From ATZT02 sp046048135 (GTDB lineage Bacteria; Actinomycetota; Actinomycetes; S36-B12; UBA5976), in NCBI GenBank assembly GCA_046048135.1, contig JBJOGR010000025.1:1-53899 (forward strand): 53,899 nucleotides of DNA, in the 5' to 3' direction. This document shows, one piece after another, positions 17,284-26,313 of this stretch (position 1 is the stretch's first letter; every line of letters starts with the position of its first letter). A program made the translations under genes and the position numbers. Below the pieces are notes generated by a model. The model was not told the DNA's origin, made no database searches, and worked only from the letters and a program-made list of their open reading frames with translations.

Positions 17284-17691
17284 TTAGTGCCTGATTGGCT
17301 CGACTCTTTCGAACTTCCAATACTCAAATAACCAGCCTGAGACTGAAAAAAGAACAAAACCAAGTCCCATTAAAAATATCCAGGCTGCAAAAATAAAGCC
17401 CACAAACGTAAATGCAGCAGCTGCCGCCACAATCATTGGCCACCATGAATGAGGTGAATAGAAGCCATAATCTGCAGGTGCTTCATTCTGTTCTGCTGTT
17501 TCATTATCTTCTGGTTGATAACCAATTCGATTTGCTGTGAATATTAAAAAGAAGGCCACAAGAATTGCAAGACCACCAGTTAAAATTAATGCTGTGGTGC
17601 CAACTGGTTCTTTAGTAAAAAAGAAATATATTGCTCCAACTACAAAATAAAAAACTGCGCCCCAAAAAAATAACCATCCACCTGGTTTCAT
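17284..17691 (-). CDS. ctaF: Cytochrome c oxidase subunit 4 (CtaF)
   Basis: A 135-residue membrane protein with four hydrophobic helices. It directly follows ctaD with no gap and matches the actinobacterial cytochrome oxidase subunit IV: MKPGGWLFFWGAVFYFVVGAIYFFFT at the start and YGFYSPHSWWPMIVAAAAA in the middle. The subunit stabilises the aa3 oxidase of the bcc-aa3 supercomplex and has no catalytic residues. Subunit III (ctaE) and the qcrCAB genes are not in the window; in actinobacteria they usually form a separate cluster. Confidence 0.88.
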   Translation of the reverse strand: MKPGGWLFFWGAVFYFVVGAIYFFFTKEPVGTTALILTGGLAILVAFFLIFTANRIGYQPEDNETAEQNEAPADYGFYSPHSWWPMIVAAAAAFTFVGFIFAAWIFLMGLGFVLFSVSGWLFEYWKFERVEPIRH

Positions 17692-19413
17692 TTAGTTTCT
17701 CTTTCCAAGTTTTGGACCACCAATAGTGTCATCTAAAAAGTTGACTCTGGTTGGAAGATCTGCATCTGCTAACTCAGGATGAGCTGCATCAAATGCAGGT
17801 CGCTCTGAACGAATTCTTGGTAATGATGTGAAGTTGTGTCTTGGTGGAGGACAACTTGTTGCCCATTCCAAACTCATTCCCCAACCCCACGGATCATTTT
17901 CTTTAACTAATGGCGCAAATCTCCATGTTTTATAAACGTTGTAAAGGAAGAACAAAGTTGAACCACCAAGTAAAAATGCACCAGCACTAGAAACAACGTT
18001 TCCAAACGTGAAACCATCGCTTGCTAAATAATCCGCATATCTTCTTGGCATTCCTTTAACACCTAGCCAGTGTTGAATTAAAAATGCCACTTGGAAACCA
18101 ATAAATAATGTCCAAAAGTGAATTTTACCTAGTGAATCATCAAGCATTCTGCCTGTTAATTTTGGCCACCAGAAATAAAAACCTGCAAACATTGCAAAAA
18201 CAACAGTGCCAAAAACGGTGTAATGAAAATGTGCTACTACGAAATATGAATCTGAAACATGGAAATCAATTGGAGGCATTGCAAGCATTACCCCAGTCAA
18301 ACCACCAATTAAAAATGTGATGAGAAATCCGATTGCAAACATCATTGGGGTTTCAAAAGACAAGGACCCTCGCCACATTGTGCCAATCCAATTAAAGAAT
18401 TTAACTCCAGTAGGAACTGCAATAAGCATTGTCGTTAAAGCAAAAAACGGTAAAGAAACAGCACCCGTGACATACATGTGATGTGCCCACACTGCAACTG
18501 ATAAACCTGCAATTGCAATTGTTGCAAAAACTAAACCTTTATAGCCAAAAATTGGTTTTCTACTAAATACAGGGATTACTTCACTAATGATTCCAAAGAA
18601 TGGTAAAGCAATTATATAAACTTCAGGATGGCCAAAGAACCAAAATAAATGTTGCCAAAGAATTGCACCACCATTTGCTGCTTCAAAAACTTGTGAATTA
18701 AATGTTCTATCTACTTCTAACACGATTAACGCAGCAGCTAAAACTGGGAAAGCCATTAATACTAAAACACTTGTTAAAAGCACATTCCAAACAAATAGTG
18801 GCAATCTAAACATCACCATGCCAGGTGCTCTCATTGTCAAAATTGTGGTTATGAAATTTACTGCTCCAAGAATTGTTCCTAAACCACCTAGAGCAAGACC
18901 CATAATCCAAAGATCTGCACCAACAGTTGGCGAATTAACTGCATTTGAAAGTGGAGCATATGCAAACCAACCAAAACTTGCAGCGCCATCTGGTGTTAAA
19001 AATCCGGCCATAACAATTAATCCACCAAATAAAAACATGTAATAACCAAGCAAGTTTAATCTTGGAAATGCCACATCTGGTGCGCCAATTTGTAATGGGG
19101 TTAAAGCATTAGCAAAACCAACAAACAGTGGGGTTGCAAAAAGAAACAACATAATTGTTCCGTGCATAGTAAACATTTGGTTGTATTGCTCATTTGAAAC
19201 AATTTGCAAACCAGGTTGAGCTAATTCTGCTCTAATTACCATCGCCATAGCACCGGCAATAATGAAGAAAACGAAAGAAGTTATTAAATAAAGATTTCCA
19301 ATAATTTTTGGATCAGTAGACGTCATCCATTTGACAATGGTTCTTCCTAAAGTGTTGGCTTTTTCAGGATGTGGATGAGAAGAAACTGTTGGGCGATCTT
19401 CAATTAGTGTCAT
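17692..19413 (-). CDS. ctaD: Cytochrome c oxidase subunit I
   Basis: The 573-residue catalytic subunit of the aa3 oxidase, with about 12 membrane helices. A heme a ligand is in FTMHGTIMLFLF. The copper B histidine and cross-linked Tyr are in FGHPEVYIIALPFFG, the paired histidines in AHHMYVTG, and both heme ligands in VVAHFHYTVFG. The proton-channel segments are also recognisable. It lies 3 bases after ctaC and abuts ctaF, forming the ctaC-ctaD-ctaF operon that passes electrons from the bc complex to oxygen in the cytoplasmic membrane. Confidence 0.96.
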   Translation of the reverse strand: MTLIEDRPTVSSHPHPEKANTLGRTIVKWMTSTDPKIIGNLYLITSFVFFIIAGAMAMVIRAELAQPGLQIVSNEQYNQMFTMHGTIMLFLFATPLFVGFANALTPLQIGAPDVAFPRLNLLGYYMFLFGGLIVMAGFLTPDGAASFGWFAYAPLSNAVNSPTVGADLWIMGLALGGLGTILGAVNFITTILTMRAPGMVMFRLPLFVWNVLLTSVLVLMAFPVLAAALIVLEVDRTFNSQVFEAANGGAILWQHLFWFFGHPEVYIIALPFFGIISEVIPVFSRKPIFGYKGLVFATIAIAGLSVAVWAHHMYVTGAVSLPFFALTTMLIAVPTGVKFFNWIGTMWRGSLSFETPMMFAIGFLITFLIGGLTGVMLAMPPIDFHVSDSYFVVAHFHYTVFGTVVFAMFAGFYFWWPKLTGRMLDDSLGKIHFWTLFIGFQVAFLIQHWLGVKGMPRRYADYLASDGFTFGNVVSSAGAFLLGGSTLFFLYNVYKTWRFAPLVKENDPWGWGMSLEWATSCPPPRHNFTSLPRIRSERPAFDAAHPELADADLPTRVNFLDDTIGGPKLGKRN

Positions 19414-19416
19414 TTA

Positions 19417-20247
19417 TTAACCTTCCTTGCATCCTGGCAAATCAGGATTGCCTAAGCAATTTGGATTTGCGCTAGTTACTACTCTGCCAGTAGAAAGCTC
19501 TCCTACTTGTCCAAGTGCTCTTAATTTTTCAATATGTTGATTGAATTCTTCTCTGGTTACTACTTTTACATTAAATAACATGCGGGAATGATCTACTCCG
19601 CAAAGTTCAGCGCATTTGCCAGCAAATTCTCCAAGTTTATTAGGAGTTAATTCAAAAGCATTTAATCTTCCAGGAATTATATCCATTTTCATTAGGAATG
19701 CTGGAATCCAGAAAGAGTGGATTACATCTGGTGATGTTAATTCAAATTTAACTTTTTCATCAACTGGTAAATAAAGCATTGGCGGATTTGCTGGGGTACC
19801 GATGTCATAAACGCCTGCTTCTTTGTAATTGAAAGTCCATGACCATCTAAAACCCACAACATTTACTGTGTGTTGTTGCTGACCAGTTAATTTAACTAAT
19901 GGGCCTTGATCTCTTGCTGTGAAATAGAAAAGACCAAACACAATTACTAATGGAACAATTGTGTAAAGAATTTCTAGAGGAATGTTGTAACGAGTTTGCT
20001 TTGGAACTTCGTTTTCACTTCTTCTACGATAAAGAATAATTGCTGAAAAAAGTAAACCTAAAACTAATAGCGCTACTCCAATTGCAACTATCCAAGTTCC
20101 TTGCCACAGATTTAAAATTGTGACGCCTTCTTTAGTTGCAGGCTCTGGAAAACCGATACGAAGAGCTTCATCTTGAGAGGCTTTGGAGCAAGCTGTTAAA
20201 ACAAAAAAAGAGGAGATCAAAAGTAGCGAAAGAATCTTTCGTCTCAA
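19417..20247 (-). CDS. ctaC: Cytochrome c oxidase subunit II, lipoprotein
   Basis: A 276-residue subunit that accepts electrons at the CuA centre. The N-terminus has a lipoprotein signal ending LTACSK. Two membrane helices follow (WIVAIGVALLVLGLLFSAII and YTIVPLVIVFGLFYFT), then a periplasmic cupredoxin domain. CuA ligands are visible in PDVIHSFWIPAF and CAELCGVDHSRM. The start is a TTG with AGGAGAGA a few bases upstream. It is the first gene of the oxidase operon and is transcribed divergently from the desulfurase-like gene, an arrangement I recall from other actinobacteria. Confidence 0.95.
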   Translation of the reverse strand: MRRKILSLLLISSFFVLTACSKASQDEALRIGFPEPATKEGVTILNLWQGTWIVAIGVALLVLGLLFSAIILYRRRSENEVPKQTRYNIPLEILYTIVPLVIVFGLFYFTARDQGPLVKLTGQQQHTVNVVGFRWSWTFNYKEAGVYDIGTPANPPMLYLPVDEKVKFELTSPDVIHSFWIPAFLMKMDIIPGRLNAFELTPNKLGEFAGKCAELCGVDHSRMLFNVKVVTREEFNQHIEKLRALGQVGELSTGRVVTSANPNCLGNPDLPGCKEG

Positions 20248-20330
20248 ACTAATCTCTCCTGGTAGCGACTTTGACTATGTATATAGCAACATTAGAGCAC
20301 TCAAGCCGTTGTGAGGAAAAGAAGGGCAAG

Positions 20331-20336
20331 TAACGT
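20331..20336 (+). promoter_or_regulatory. Leaderless -10 element (TAACGT) of the desulfurase-like gene
   Basis: TAACGT ends seven bases before the ATG at 20344. The nearest purine-rich ribosome-like stretch is about 20 bases away, too far to serve. Confidence 0.45.
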
Positions 20337-20343
20337 TTAACAC

Positions 20344-21456
20344 ATGTCGTCTAGCACAAGTGCACATATGCGTAATTTTGATTCATTGACTTCAGGTCCA
20401 CTTCATCCTGCGGCAAAAAAATCAATAACAAGCCTTCCTGACTACGCCTATTTCGATTCCACAAAGCTCTATCACGAATCACGTTCTGCCCGCATGCTTT
20501 TAGATTCGGCCCGCGCTTCAATTGCTGCCAGATTAAATGTCAATCCAGATGAGGTTTCATTTATTCCAAGTGGAAATGCAGGACTTGATTTAATTATTTC
20601 TGGGTTATTAAATGCCACAAATAACAAAAAAGTTATTTCATCAAGTGTTGAACAAAAAGGAATCATTGAAAGATTAAAAAGTTATGAATCTACTTTAATT
20701 TCAGTTGACAATTTGGCAAGAATAAATGAAAAAGAATTTATCGAAAAACTAGAATCAATAAAACCAGGTCTTGCAATTTTACAATTTTCAAATCATGAAG
20801 TTGGTACCCAACAACCACTTCATCCTATTTATAAGAAATGTCAAGAATTAAACATTCCACTTTTTGTTGACGCTTCAATGACTGCAGGTTTAGTAAATGT
20901 TGGAAGTGATTGGGATGTGTTACTGCTAAAACCAAGTAGCTGGGGTGCACCAATTGGATTAGATGTTTTAGTTGTGAAAAAAAATGTAATGTTTAAATCT
21001 ATTCTTTTAGATGATGGTCGAGAAAATCACAAGTTCTCAAGCAATATTTTTATTCCCCAAGCAGTTGCAATCGGAGCAAGTTTAGAAGCAATAAATGAAA
21101 ACCGAAGTGAAACTTCCAAATCTTTATCAATTCTAATTAAGGATTTGCGAGAGCAGTTAGAAAAAATCAAAAACGTAATTGTTTTGGGAGATCCAGTAGC
21201 AAGACTTCCTCATGTACTTAGTTTTTTGATAGAAAATGTTGATGGTGAATTTATTTCCCAAAATCTAAGTAAAAAAGGATTTGCTGTTTCTAGCGGCTCC
21301 TCTTGCACACCTGATGCCATAAAACCATCGCATGTATTAAGCGAAATGGGATATTCGAATCAAGCTCATGTTAGAGTTTCTCTGTCATTTAATACAACTA
21401 AAGAAGATATTGATGATTTTGTTGTTGCACTAACCCAAACTCTTGAAGAGATTTAA
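20344..21456 (+). CDS. Cysteine-desulfurase-like class V aminotransferase fold protein, PLP lysine apparently missing
   Basis: A 370-residue protein of the NifS/IscS fold. The PLP-stacking His151 is in FSNHEVGTQQP, the cofactor Asp in FVDASMTAG, and the persulfide cysteine Cys321 in SSGSSCTPD, so most of the active site is present. The segment that should read S-x-H-K-[FW] reads KPSSWGAPIG (residues 196-205). An ungapped alignment puts Ser199 where the PLP-binding lysine belongs, with a lysine three residues earlier. It may therefore not be a normal desulfurase. Divergent from ctaC, with erpA about 2 kb away; the 3' end overlaps aat by 4 bases. Confidence 0.78.
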   Translation: MSSSTSAHMRNFDSLTSGPLHPAAKKSITSLPDYAYFDSTKLYHESRSARMLLDSARASIAARLNVNPDEVSFIPSGNAGLDLIISGLLNATNNKKVISSSVEQKGIIERLKSYESTLISVDNLARINEKEFIEKLESIKPGLAILQFSNHEVGTQQPLHPIYKKCQELNIPLFVDASMTAGLVNVGSDWDVLLLKPSSWGAPIGLDVLVVKKNVMFKSILLDDGRENHKFSSNIFIPQAVAIGASLEAINENRSETSKSLSILIKDLREQLEKIKNVIVLGDPVARLPHVLSFLIENVDGEFISQNLSKKGFAVSSGSSCTPDAIKPSHVLSEMGYSNQAHVRVSLSFNTTKEDIDDFVVALTQTLEEI

Positions 21457-22118
21457 AAAACAGGTTTTGTTTTTAAAACTTTTTTTAATTGATTTAAATA
21501 TTTAACTCTAGAAATTTCAATCACCCCCATGCTTTTTAAATGAGGGGTTTGCCATTGCACATCAAAGATTCTTTCTCCCCCAGCATTTCTTAATTTTTCA
21601 ACTAAATAAACCATTGCAGTTTTTGATGCATCAGTTTTTCTATGAAACATTGATTCACCTGCAAATAATCCATTTACTTCGACTCCATAAAGGCCTCCGA
21701 CCAAATTATCTTGACCATCCCAAACTTCAACACTATGAGCAAAACCTAAATCAAATAAATCTTTATAAGCTTTTAATATTTCTTTATTAATCCAACCCTT
21801 TGGTCTTTTGTCATCACCACAACCTTTCATCACTTCCACAAATTCTTTATCAAAAGTGACATGATATTTTTTCATGGATTTTTTTAAAGATCTCGATATA
21901 TTTATTTCATCAAGTGGCAGCACTCCCCTTTTTAAAGGTGACCACCAACCAATTTCAGTTTTTCCTTCAACTTCAACATGCATTGGAAAAATTCCGTGTT
22001 TATAAGAATCTATTAAGGTTTCTGGTTCTAAATCTGCACCCAAAATAACTAAATCATTTTTAGGCATATCTTCAATTTTAGGAAAATTCCAAACAGAAGG
22101 CCCAATTTCTTTTGGCAT
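21453..22118 (-). CDS. aat: Leucyl/phenylalanyl-tRNA--protein transferase
   Basis: A 221-residue Aat enzyme, which adds Leu or Phe from charged tRNA to proteins beginning with Arg or Lys and so marks them for the ClpS/ClpAP N-degron route. Motifs include the Y-x-x-GIFPM variant YKHGIFPMHV, WWSPLKRGVLPL, and GGLYGVEVNGLFAGESMF followed by TDASKTAMVYLVEKLR. The length is slightly short but complete. It follows the PfkB kinase gene by 4 bases and is likely co-transcribed. Its stop overlaps that of the convergent desulfurase-like gene. Confidence 0.92.
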   Translation of the reverse strand: MPKEIGPSVWNFPKIEDMPKNDLVILGADLEPETLIDSYKHGIFPMHVEVEGKTEIGWWSPLKRGVLPLDEINISRSLKKSMKKYHVTFDKEFVEVMKGCGDDKRPKGWINKEILKAYKDLFDLGFAHSVEVWDGQDNLVGGLYGVEVNGLFAGESMFHRKTDASKTAMVYLVEKLRNAGGERIFDVQWQTPHLKSMGVIEISRVKYLNQLKKVLKTKPVF

Positions 22119-22122
22119 TTAA

Positions 22123-23106
22123 TTAATTAACTAAAAAAGGTTTAATCTCTGCAGCAGGATCTTTCCCATAAAAGTTTTCAAATCGTGAAACAAATTCTTC
22201 ATTTGAAAAGAAATATTCTTGAGTTCCAACTGTTTCAATTACATATGTGGCAAGCATTGATCCAACTTGAGCGCAGCGTACTGGTTTTAATCCCCATGAG
22301 TAAGCCGCTAAATAACCAGCCCGAAATGAATCTCCCACACCTGTTGGATCAAGTCTTTCTGTTTCAGGAGGACAAGCAACTGTTGCTATAACTTCATTTT
22401 TACTTTGAACCCTTGCCCCTTTTGCACCTAAAGTTGTCACAACTGTGCCAACTCTTTTCATTAGTTCATCAGTGTTCCAACCAACTTTTTTCTCTATCAA
22501 ACTTGATTCATATTCATTCATGAAAAGATAAGTTGCACCATCAATTAGTTGAGCAATTTCTTTTCCATCCATTCTTGCCATCTGCTGAGATGGATCGGCA
22601 ATAAAATCTATTTTTCTTTGCTTTGCTTCCTCTGTATGTTTAAGCATTGCTAAAGGATCACTTGGACCAATGAATACGAAATCTATTTTTCCAACTCTTT
22701 TAATAACAGGACCTAATTCAATTAAATTAGATTCACTCATCGCTCCTGGATAAAAAGAGGCTATTTGATTAGCTGCATCATCTGTGGTGCAAACAAAACG
22801 TGCAGTGTGTTTATCATGACTGTAATGAATTGATTCACAATCAACATTATGTCTTTCTAACCAAGATCTGTAATCTGCAAAATCTTTTCCAACTGCTCCA
22901 ACTAAAATTGGTCTAAGACCAAGTTTTCCCATTGAGAATGCAACATTTGCTCCAACTCCGCCTCTTCTAATTTGTAAATCATCAACTAGAAAAGAAAGTG
23001 AAACGTGATCTAATTTGTCTGCAACTAAAGAATCTGTAAATTTTCCAGGAAAGCGCATCAAGTGATCAGTAGCAATGGAACCCGTGATTGCAATATTTAG
23101 TGACAC
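22123..23106 (-). CDS. PfkB family carbohydrate/nucleoside kinase
   Basis: A 327-residue ribokinase-fold kinase. The N-terminal RRGGVGANVAFSMGKLG matches PfkB signature 1, and DPTGVGDSFRAGYLAA is signature 2 with the catalytic base Asp. The GSIATDHLMRFPGKFTDSL beginning resembles adenosine-kinase-like members, so adenosine or a sugar is a possible substrate; this cannot be settled from sequence alone. It starts at GTG with a -10 hexamer eight bases upstream and no ribosome site. It lies between erpA and aat in an actinobacterial gene order that includes nadA. Confidence 0.87.
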   Translation of the reverse strand: MSLNIAITGSIATDHLMRFPGKFTDSLVADKLDHVSLSFLVDDLQIRRGGVGANVAFSMGKLGLRPILVGAVGKDFADYRSWLERHNVDCESIHYSHDKHTARFVCTTDDAANQIASFYPGAMSESNLIELGPVIKRVGKIDFVFIGPSDPLAMLKHTEEAKQRKIDFIADPSQQMARMDGKEIAQLIDGATYLFMNEYESSLIEKKVGWNTDELMKRVGTVVTTLGAKGARVQSKNEVIATVACPPETERLDPTGVGDSFRAGYLAAYSWGLKPVRCAQVGSMLATYVIETVGTQEYFFSNEEFVSRFENFYGKDPAAEIKPFLVN

Positions 23107-23114
23107 GGGAAGTA

Positions 23115-23120
23115 AGACTA
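23115..23120 (-). promoter_or_regulatory. Leaderless -10 element (TAGTCT) of the PfkB kinase gene
   Basis: On the minus strand TAGTCT lies eight bases before the GTG at 23106. No Shine-Dalgarno sequence is seen. Confidence 0.4.
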
Positions 23121-23143
23121 CTAATTAACCGATGAAAAGTGAA

Positions 23144-23494
23144 TTAGTGGAATGAATCGCCACAGGCACAAGATCCGCCTGCATTTGGATTATCGATTGT
23201 GAAACCTTGTTTTTCGATTGTGTCCACAAAATCAATTGTTGCTCCATTTAGATATGGAACACTCATTTTGTCGACAACAACTTTTACTCCATCAAAATCT
23301 TGTGTTGCATCCCCTTCAAGAGAGCGATCATCAAAAAATAATTGGTATCTCATACCGGAGCATCCACCAGGTTGCACAGCAATTCTTAATGCAAGATCAT
23401 CTCTTCCTTCTTGATTAAGAAGAGTTCTTACTTTTGTGGTTGCAACATCTGTTAACAAAATGCCATTTTGAGTATTTGTGGTCTCAGCGCTCAT
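23144..23494 (-). CDS. erpA: Iron-sulfur cluster insertion protein ErpA (HesB/IscA family)
   Basis: A 116-residue A-type carrier that delivers Fe-S clusters to target enzymes. The three conserved cysteines are in VQPGGCSGMRY and, near the C-terminus, GGSCACGDSF. The rest of the fold (DGVKVVVDKMSVPYLNGATIDF) is standard. AGGAAAGG lies upstream of the ATG. Likely clients in this window are the Fe-S enzymes NadA and LipA. Confidence 0.92.
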   Translation of the reverse strand: MSAETTNTQNGILLTDVATTKVRTLLNQEGRDDLALRIAVQPGGCSGMRYQLFFDDRSLEGDATQDFDGVKVVVDKMSVPYLNGATIDFVDTIEKQGFTIDNPNAGGSCACGDSFH

Positions 23495-23535
23495 TGTTGA
23501 AATTTACCTTTCCTTCTTCTATATATATTGCCACG

Positions 23536-24558
23536 TTATTTGGACCATGTCCTGCTGACCCGCTCCGCAAGCATTACTAGAGACATAAAGGGATCTTCTG
23601 GCAAATCTTTTCCAGGTTCAATGCATCCATAAGCGCCAACTATTCCTGCCGCAGCTAATTCTCTTTTTCCTGCAACTACTTGACCACACAACGCAAGACA
23701 GGTTTTGGCCGAATCCATAGCCATATCTGCAATTCCAGTTATAACTTTTCCGCGTAACGTTTGCCAATCAAGAGATCCCTCTCCAGTTATTACTAAATCT
23801 GAATTTGCAATTTCATTTTTTAAATCAAATGATTCTTCAACTAGTTCTAGACCACTTACTCTGGTTGCACCTAATGCCATGAGGGCAAAACCTATTCCCC
23901 CACCTGATCCTGCGCCCAGCATCAATGAAGCATCTTTATTATCTTTTCTTCTAGGAGTTTTTTTCGCCAACTCCTCTAATTTTTTTTCAAGCTCTTCAAT
24001 TAATTCTTTGCTGGCACCTTTTTGCTCACCAAATCCTTTAGCTGCTCCTCTATTGCCCAGAAGTAATACGTCAACATCTGTTGCTGCAATTAAGTCAATA
24101 TTTTCTAAATCTTTAGGATTTACCGTTTCTAAAATTCCAACACCGCCATCAATTGAAGCAGTGCCCCCAACTCCAACAAATATGGATTCGCAACCTTCTT
24201 TAATTGCTTTGTTTATTAATTCACCAATTCCTTTTGACGTGTATTTATCTGGCGTTTTAGGAAATTTTGTTATTAATTGAGGACCAACTATTAAATGAGA
24301 TTCAATATAAGCAGTTTTACCAACGATTAACATGGGAACATTTATTACATTTCCTTCTAAACCTGTAACTGGGTATGTAACAAGATTTCCACCAAATCCA
24401 TAAGAAATTGCATCTAGAAACCCAGGACCGCCATCACTCATTGGTGCTAGAAAAAAATCATCTTTACTGGTTTTTTCCCAACCAGTCTTAATAGCCAAAG
24501 CTGCTTGAGCAGCAGTAAGAGTGCCGGTGAATGAATCTGGAGCAATAACGATGCGCAC
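23536..24558 (-). CDS. Glycerate kinase
   Basis: A kinase of the glycerate kinase GlxK/GarK family that phosphorylates D-glycerate. I choose the GTG at 24558, giving 340 residues, because it yields the family N-terminus MRIVIAPDSFTGTL. An ATG ten codons upstream adds an unrelated extension and would leave only 6 bases to nadA. Other motifs are APMSDGGPGFLDAI, VGVGGTASIDGGVGIL and the late LVITGEGSLDWQTLRGK. The gene is divergent from nadA and lies about 40 bases downstream of erpA on the same strand. Confidence 0.9.
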   Translation of the reverse strand: MRIVIAPDSFTGTLTAAQAALAIKTGWEKTSKDDFFLAPMSDGGPGFLDAISYGFGGNLVTYPVTGLEGNVINVPMLIVGKTAYIESHLIVGPQLITKFPKTPDKYTSKGIGELINKAIKEGCESIFVGVGGTASIDGGVGILETVNPKDLENIDLIAATDVDVLLLGNRGAAKGFGEQKGASKELIEELEKKLEELAKKTPRRKDNKDASLMLGAGSGGGIGFALMALGATRVSGLELVEESFDLKNEIANSDLVITGEGSLDWQTLRGKVITGIADMAMDSAKTCLALCGQVVAGKRELAAAGIVGAYGCIEPGKDLPEDPFMSLVMLAERVSRTWSK

Positions 24559-24594
24559 CTCGCAAACTTTAGTAAAGCATGAAAACATATAGAT

Positions 24595-25767
24595 ATGGCA
24601 CCAACTTGGACTGAACCTTCTCCAACACCATTACTTCATTTATTGGGATCTTTATCTGATCCAGACACTGAAAAAGGTGTGGAATGTCCTGGTCAATTAC
24701 CAAATCCTTCTTCACCTGATTTAGTGCAACGAGCTTTAGTTGCGAAAGAAAAATTAGGTGATCGTTTATTTACATTGGGACATCATTATCAAAGAGATGA
24801 AGTGATTCAATTTGCAGACACCACTGGTGACTCTTTCAAATTAGCTAAAGATGCAGCTGCAAGACCAAACGCTGATTACATTGTTTTTTGTGGCGTGCAC
24901 TTCATGGCAGAAAGTGCAGATATTTTAACTTCAGATTTACAAAATGTTATTTTGCCTGATTTAGCAGCAGGTTGTTCTATGGCCGATATGGCAGAAATTT
25001 CTCAAGTTGAATCTTGTTGGAGTGTTTTAGAAGATTTAGGAATTGCAAATTCCACAGTTCCTGTTGTGTATATGAATTCAACTGCTGCAATTAAAGGATT
25101 TACTGGAAAAAACGGTGGAACAGTTTGCACATCCTCAAATGCTCAAAAAGCTTTAGAGTGGGCCTTTTCAAAAGGTGAAAGAGTTTTATTTCTTCCCGAT
25201 CAACATCTAGGTAGAAACACAGCAGTAATGAAATTGGGATTAAAAAAAGAAGATTGCGTGGTCTTTGATCCAAGAAAACCAAGAGGTGGATTAACTGATG
25301 CACAATTACATAATGCGCGAATGATTTTATGGAAAGGACATTGTTCTGTTCATGCTCGTTTTTCACTAAATTCTGTAAATGAAGTAAGACAAAGAGTGAA
25401 AGATGTTCAAGTAATAGTTCATCCAGAATGTGTGAATGAAGTTGCTGAGGCTGCTGATGTAATTGCCTCCACTGAAGGAATTATTAAAACTATTAAGGCC
25501 TCTGCTAGCGGATCTAAGTGGGCTGTAGGAACTGAGTTAAATTTGGTGAGAAGACTTGCAAAACAGTTTCCTGACAAAGAAATTATGTTTTTAGACAAAA
25601 CTATTTGCTATTGCTCGACTATGAATAGGATTGATCTTCCTCATCTTGTGGCAAGTTTAGAAAATTTAGTTGCTGGAAATATTGTGAATCAAATAAAAGT
25701 AGATGCTCAAACTAAACAATTTGCCAAAATGGCATTAAATCAAATGCTTGCCCTACCTGGAAATTAA
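24595..25767 (+). CDS. nadA: Quinolinate synthase A
   Basis: A 390-residue [4Fe-4S] enzyme that condenses iminoaspartate and dihydroxyacetone phosphate to quinolinate for NAD synthesis. Candidate cluster cysteines lie in LAAGCSMADMAE, VIVHPECVNEVAE and DKTICYCSTMNRI. The substrate-binding segment HHYQRDEVIQFADTTGDSF is also clear. No nadB or nadC is adjacent, so the iminoaspartate source is outside the window. The start region between nadA and the divergent glycerate kinase is only about 36 bases. Confidence 0.94.
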   Translation: MAPTWTEPSPTPLLHLLGSLSDPDTEKGVECPGQLPNPSSPDLVQRALVAKEKLGDRLFTLGHHYQRDEVIQFADTTGDSFKLAKDAAARPNADYIVFCGVHFMAESADILTSDLQNVILPDLAAGCSMADMAEISQVESCWSVLEDLGIANSTVPVVYMNSTAAIKGFTGKNGGTVCTSSNAQKALEWAFSKGERVLFLPDQHLGRNTAVMKLGLKKEDCVVFDPRKPRGGLTDAQLHNARMILWKGHCSVHARFSLNSVNEVRQRVKDVQVIVHPECVNEVAEAADVIASTEGIIKTIKASASGSKWAVGTELNLVRRLAKQFPDKEIMFLDKTICYCSTMNRIDLPHLVASLENLVAGNIVNQIKVDAQTKQFAKMALNQMLALPGN

Positions 25768-25774
25768 TAGGTGA

Positions 25775-25780
25775 TAATCT
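25775..25780 (+). promoter_or_regulatory. Possible leaderless -10 element (TAATCT) of the DUF3043 gene
   Basis: TAATCT ends eight bases before the ATG at 25789. Co-transcription with nadA, 21 bases upstream, is also possible. Confidence 0.35.
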
Positions 25781-25788
25781 AAAAAATT

Positions 25789-26313
25789 ATGAAACAAGGA
25801 CCAACCCCAAAAAGAAAAGAAGCAGAAGCTGCGCGAAAGAAAGCTTTAAAAGTTCCAAAGGACACAAAAGAAGCTAGAAAAGCCATGCGTGAGCGCACCC
25901 GACAACAACGCGCAGAAGTAAGAGTTGCAATGGCTCGCGGTGAAGAGTGGGCAATGCCTTTAAGAGACAAAGGTCCAGTAAAAAGACATGTTAGAAATTT
26001 AGTTGATTCTCGTTGGCATTTTGGTGAACTATTTTTACCAATCGCAATGGCAGTTTTAGTTTTATCTTTGGTACCTAATCCTCAAGTGGCACGATTTGTT
26101 TATTTTTTATGGCTATTAATGATGCTTGGCACAATTGTTGATGAAATATTTTTAGGATTCAAAATAAAAAGAGAAATAAATAAAAACTATTCAGATCCAA
26201 AAGAGCGAAAAGGTGCGATTTTTTACGGTCTAATGAGAGCATTGCAACTTAGAATTTTAAGAATTCCAGCACCAATTGTAAAAATAGGTGGAAAACCTAA
26301 AGAGTTTAAGTAG
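25789..26313 (+). CDS. DUF3043 family membrane protein
   Basis: A 174-residue actinobacterial protein of unknown function. The first 60 residues are very rich in Lys, Arg, Ala and Glu (PTPKRKEAEAARKKALKVPK) and probably cytoplasmic. Then come RNLVDSRWHFGELFLPIAM and two membrane helices separated by a short turn, ending in a basic tail. DUF3043 proteins occur next to nadA and the cytochrome oxidase region in several actinobacteria as far as I recall. It ends directly against the stop of a small gene on the other strand. Confidence 0.82.
   Translation: MKQGPTPKRKEAEAARKKALKVPKDTKEARKAMRERTRQQRAEVRVAMARGEEWAMPLRDKGPVKRHVRNLVDSRWHFGELFLPIAMAVLVLSLVPNPQVARFVYFLWLLMMLGTIVDEIFLGFKIKREINKNYSDPKERKGAIFYGLMRALQLRILRIPAPIVKIGGKPKEFK

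Noticed and set aside
23705..24280. 191-codon open frame on the plus strand
   Set aside because: It lies fully inside glycerate kinase in antisense, is Ser/Pro/Ala-rich as expected from the complement, and resembles no family.
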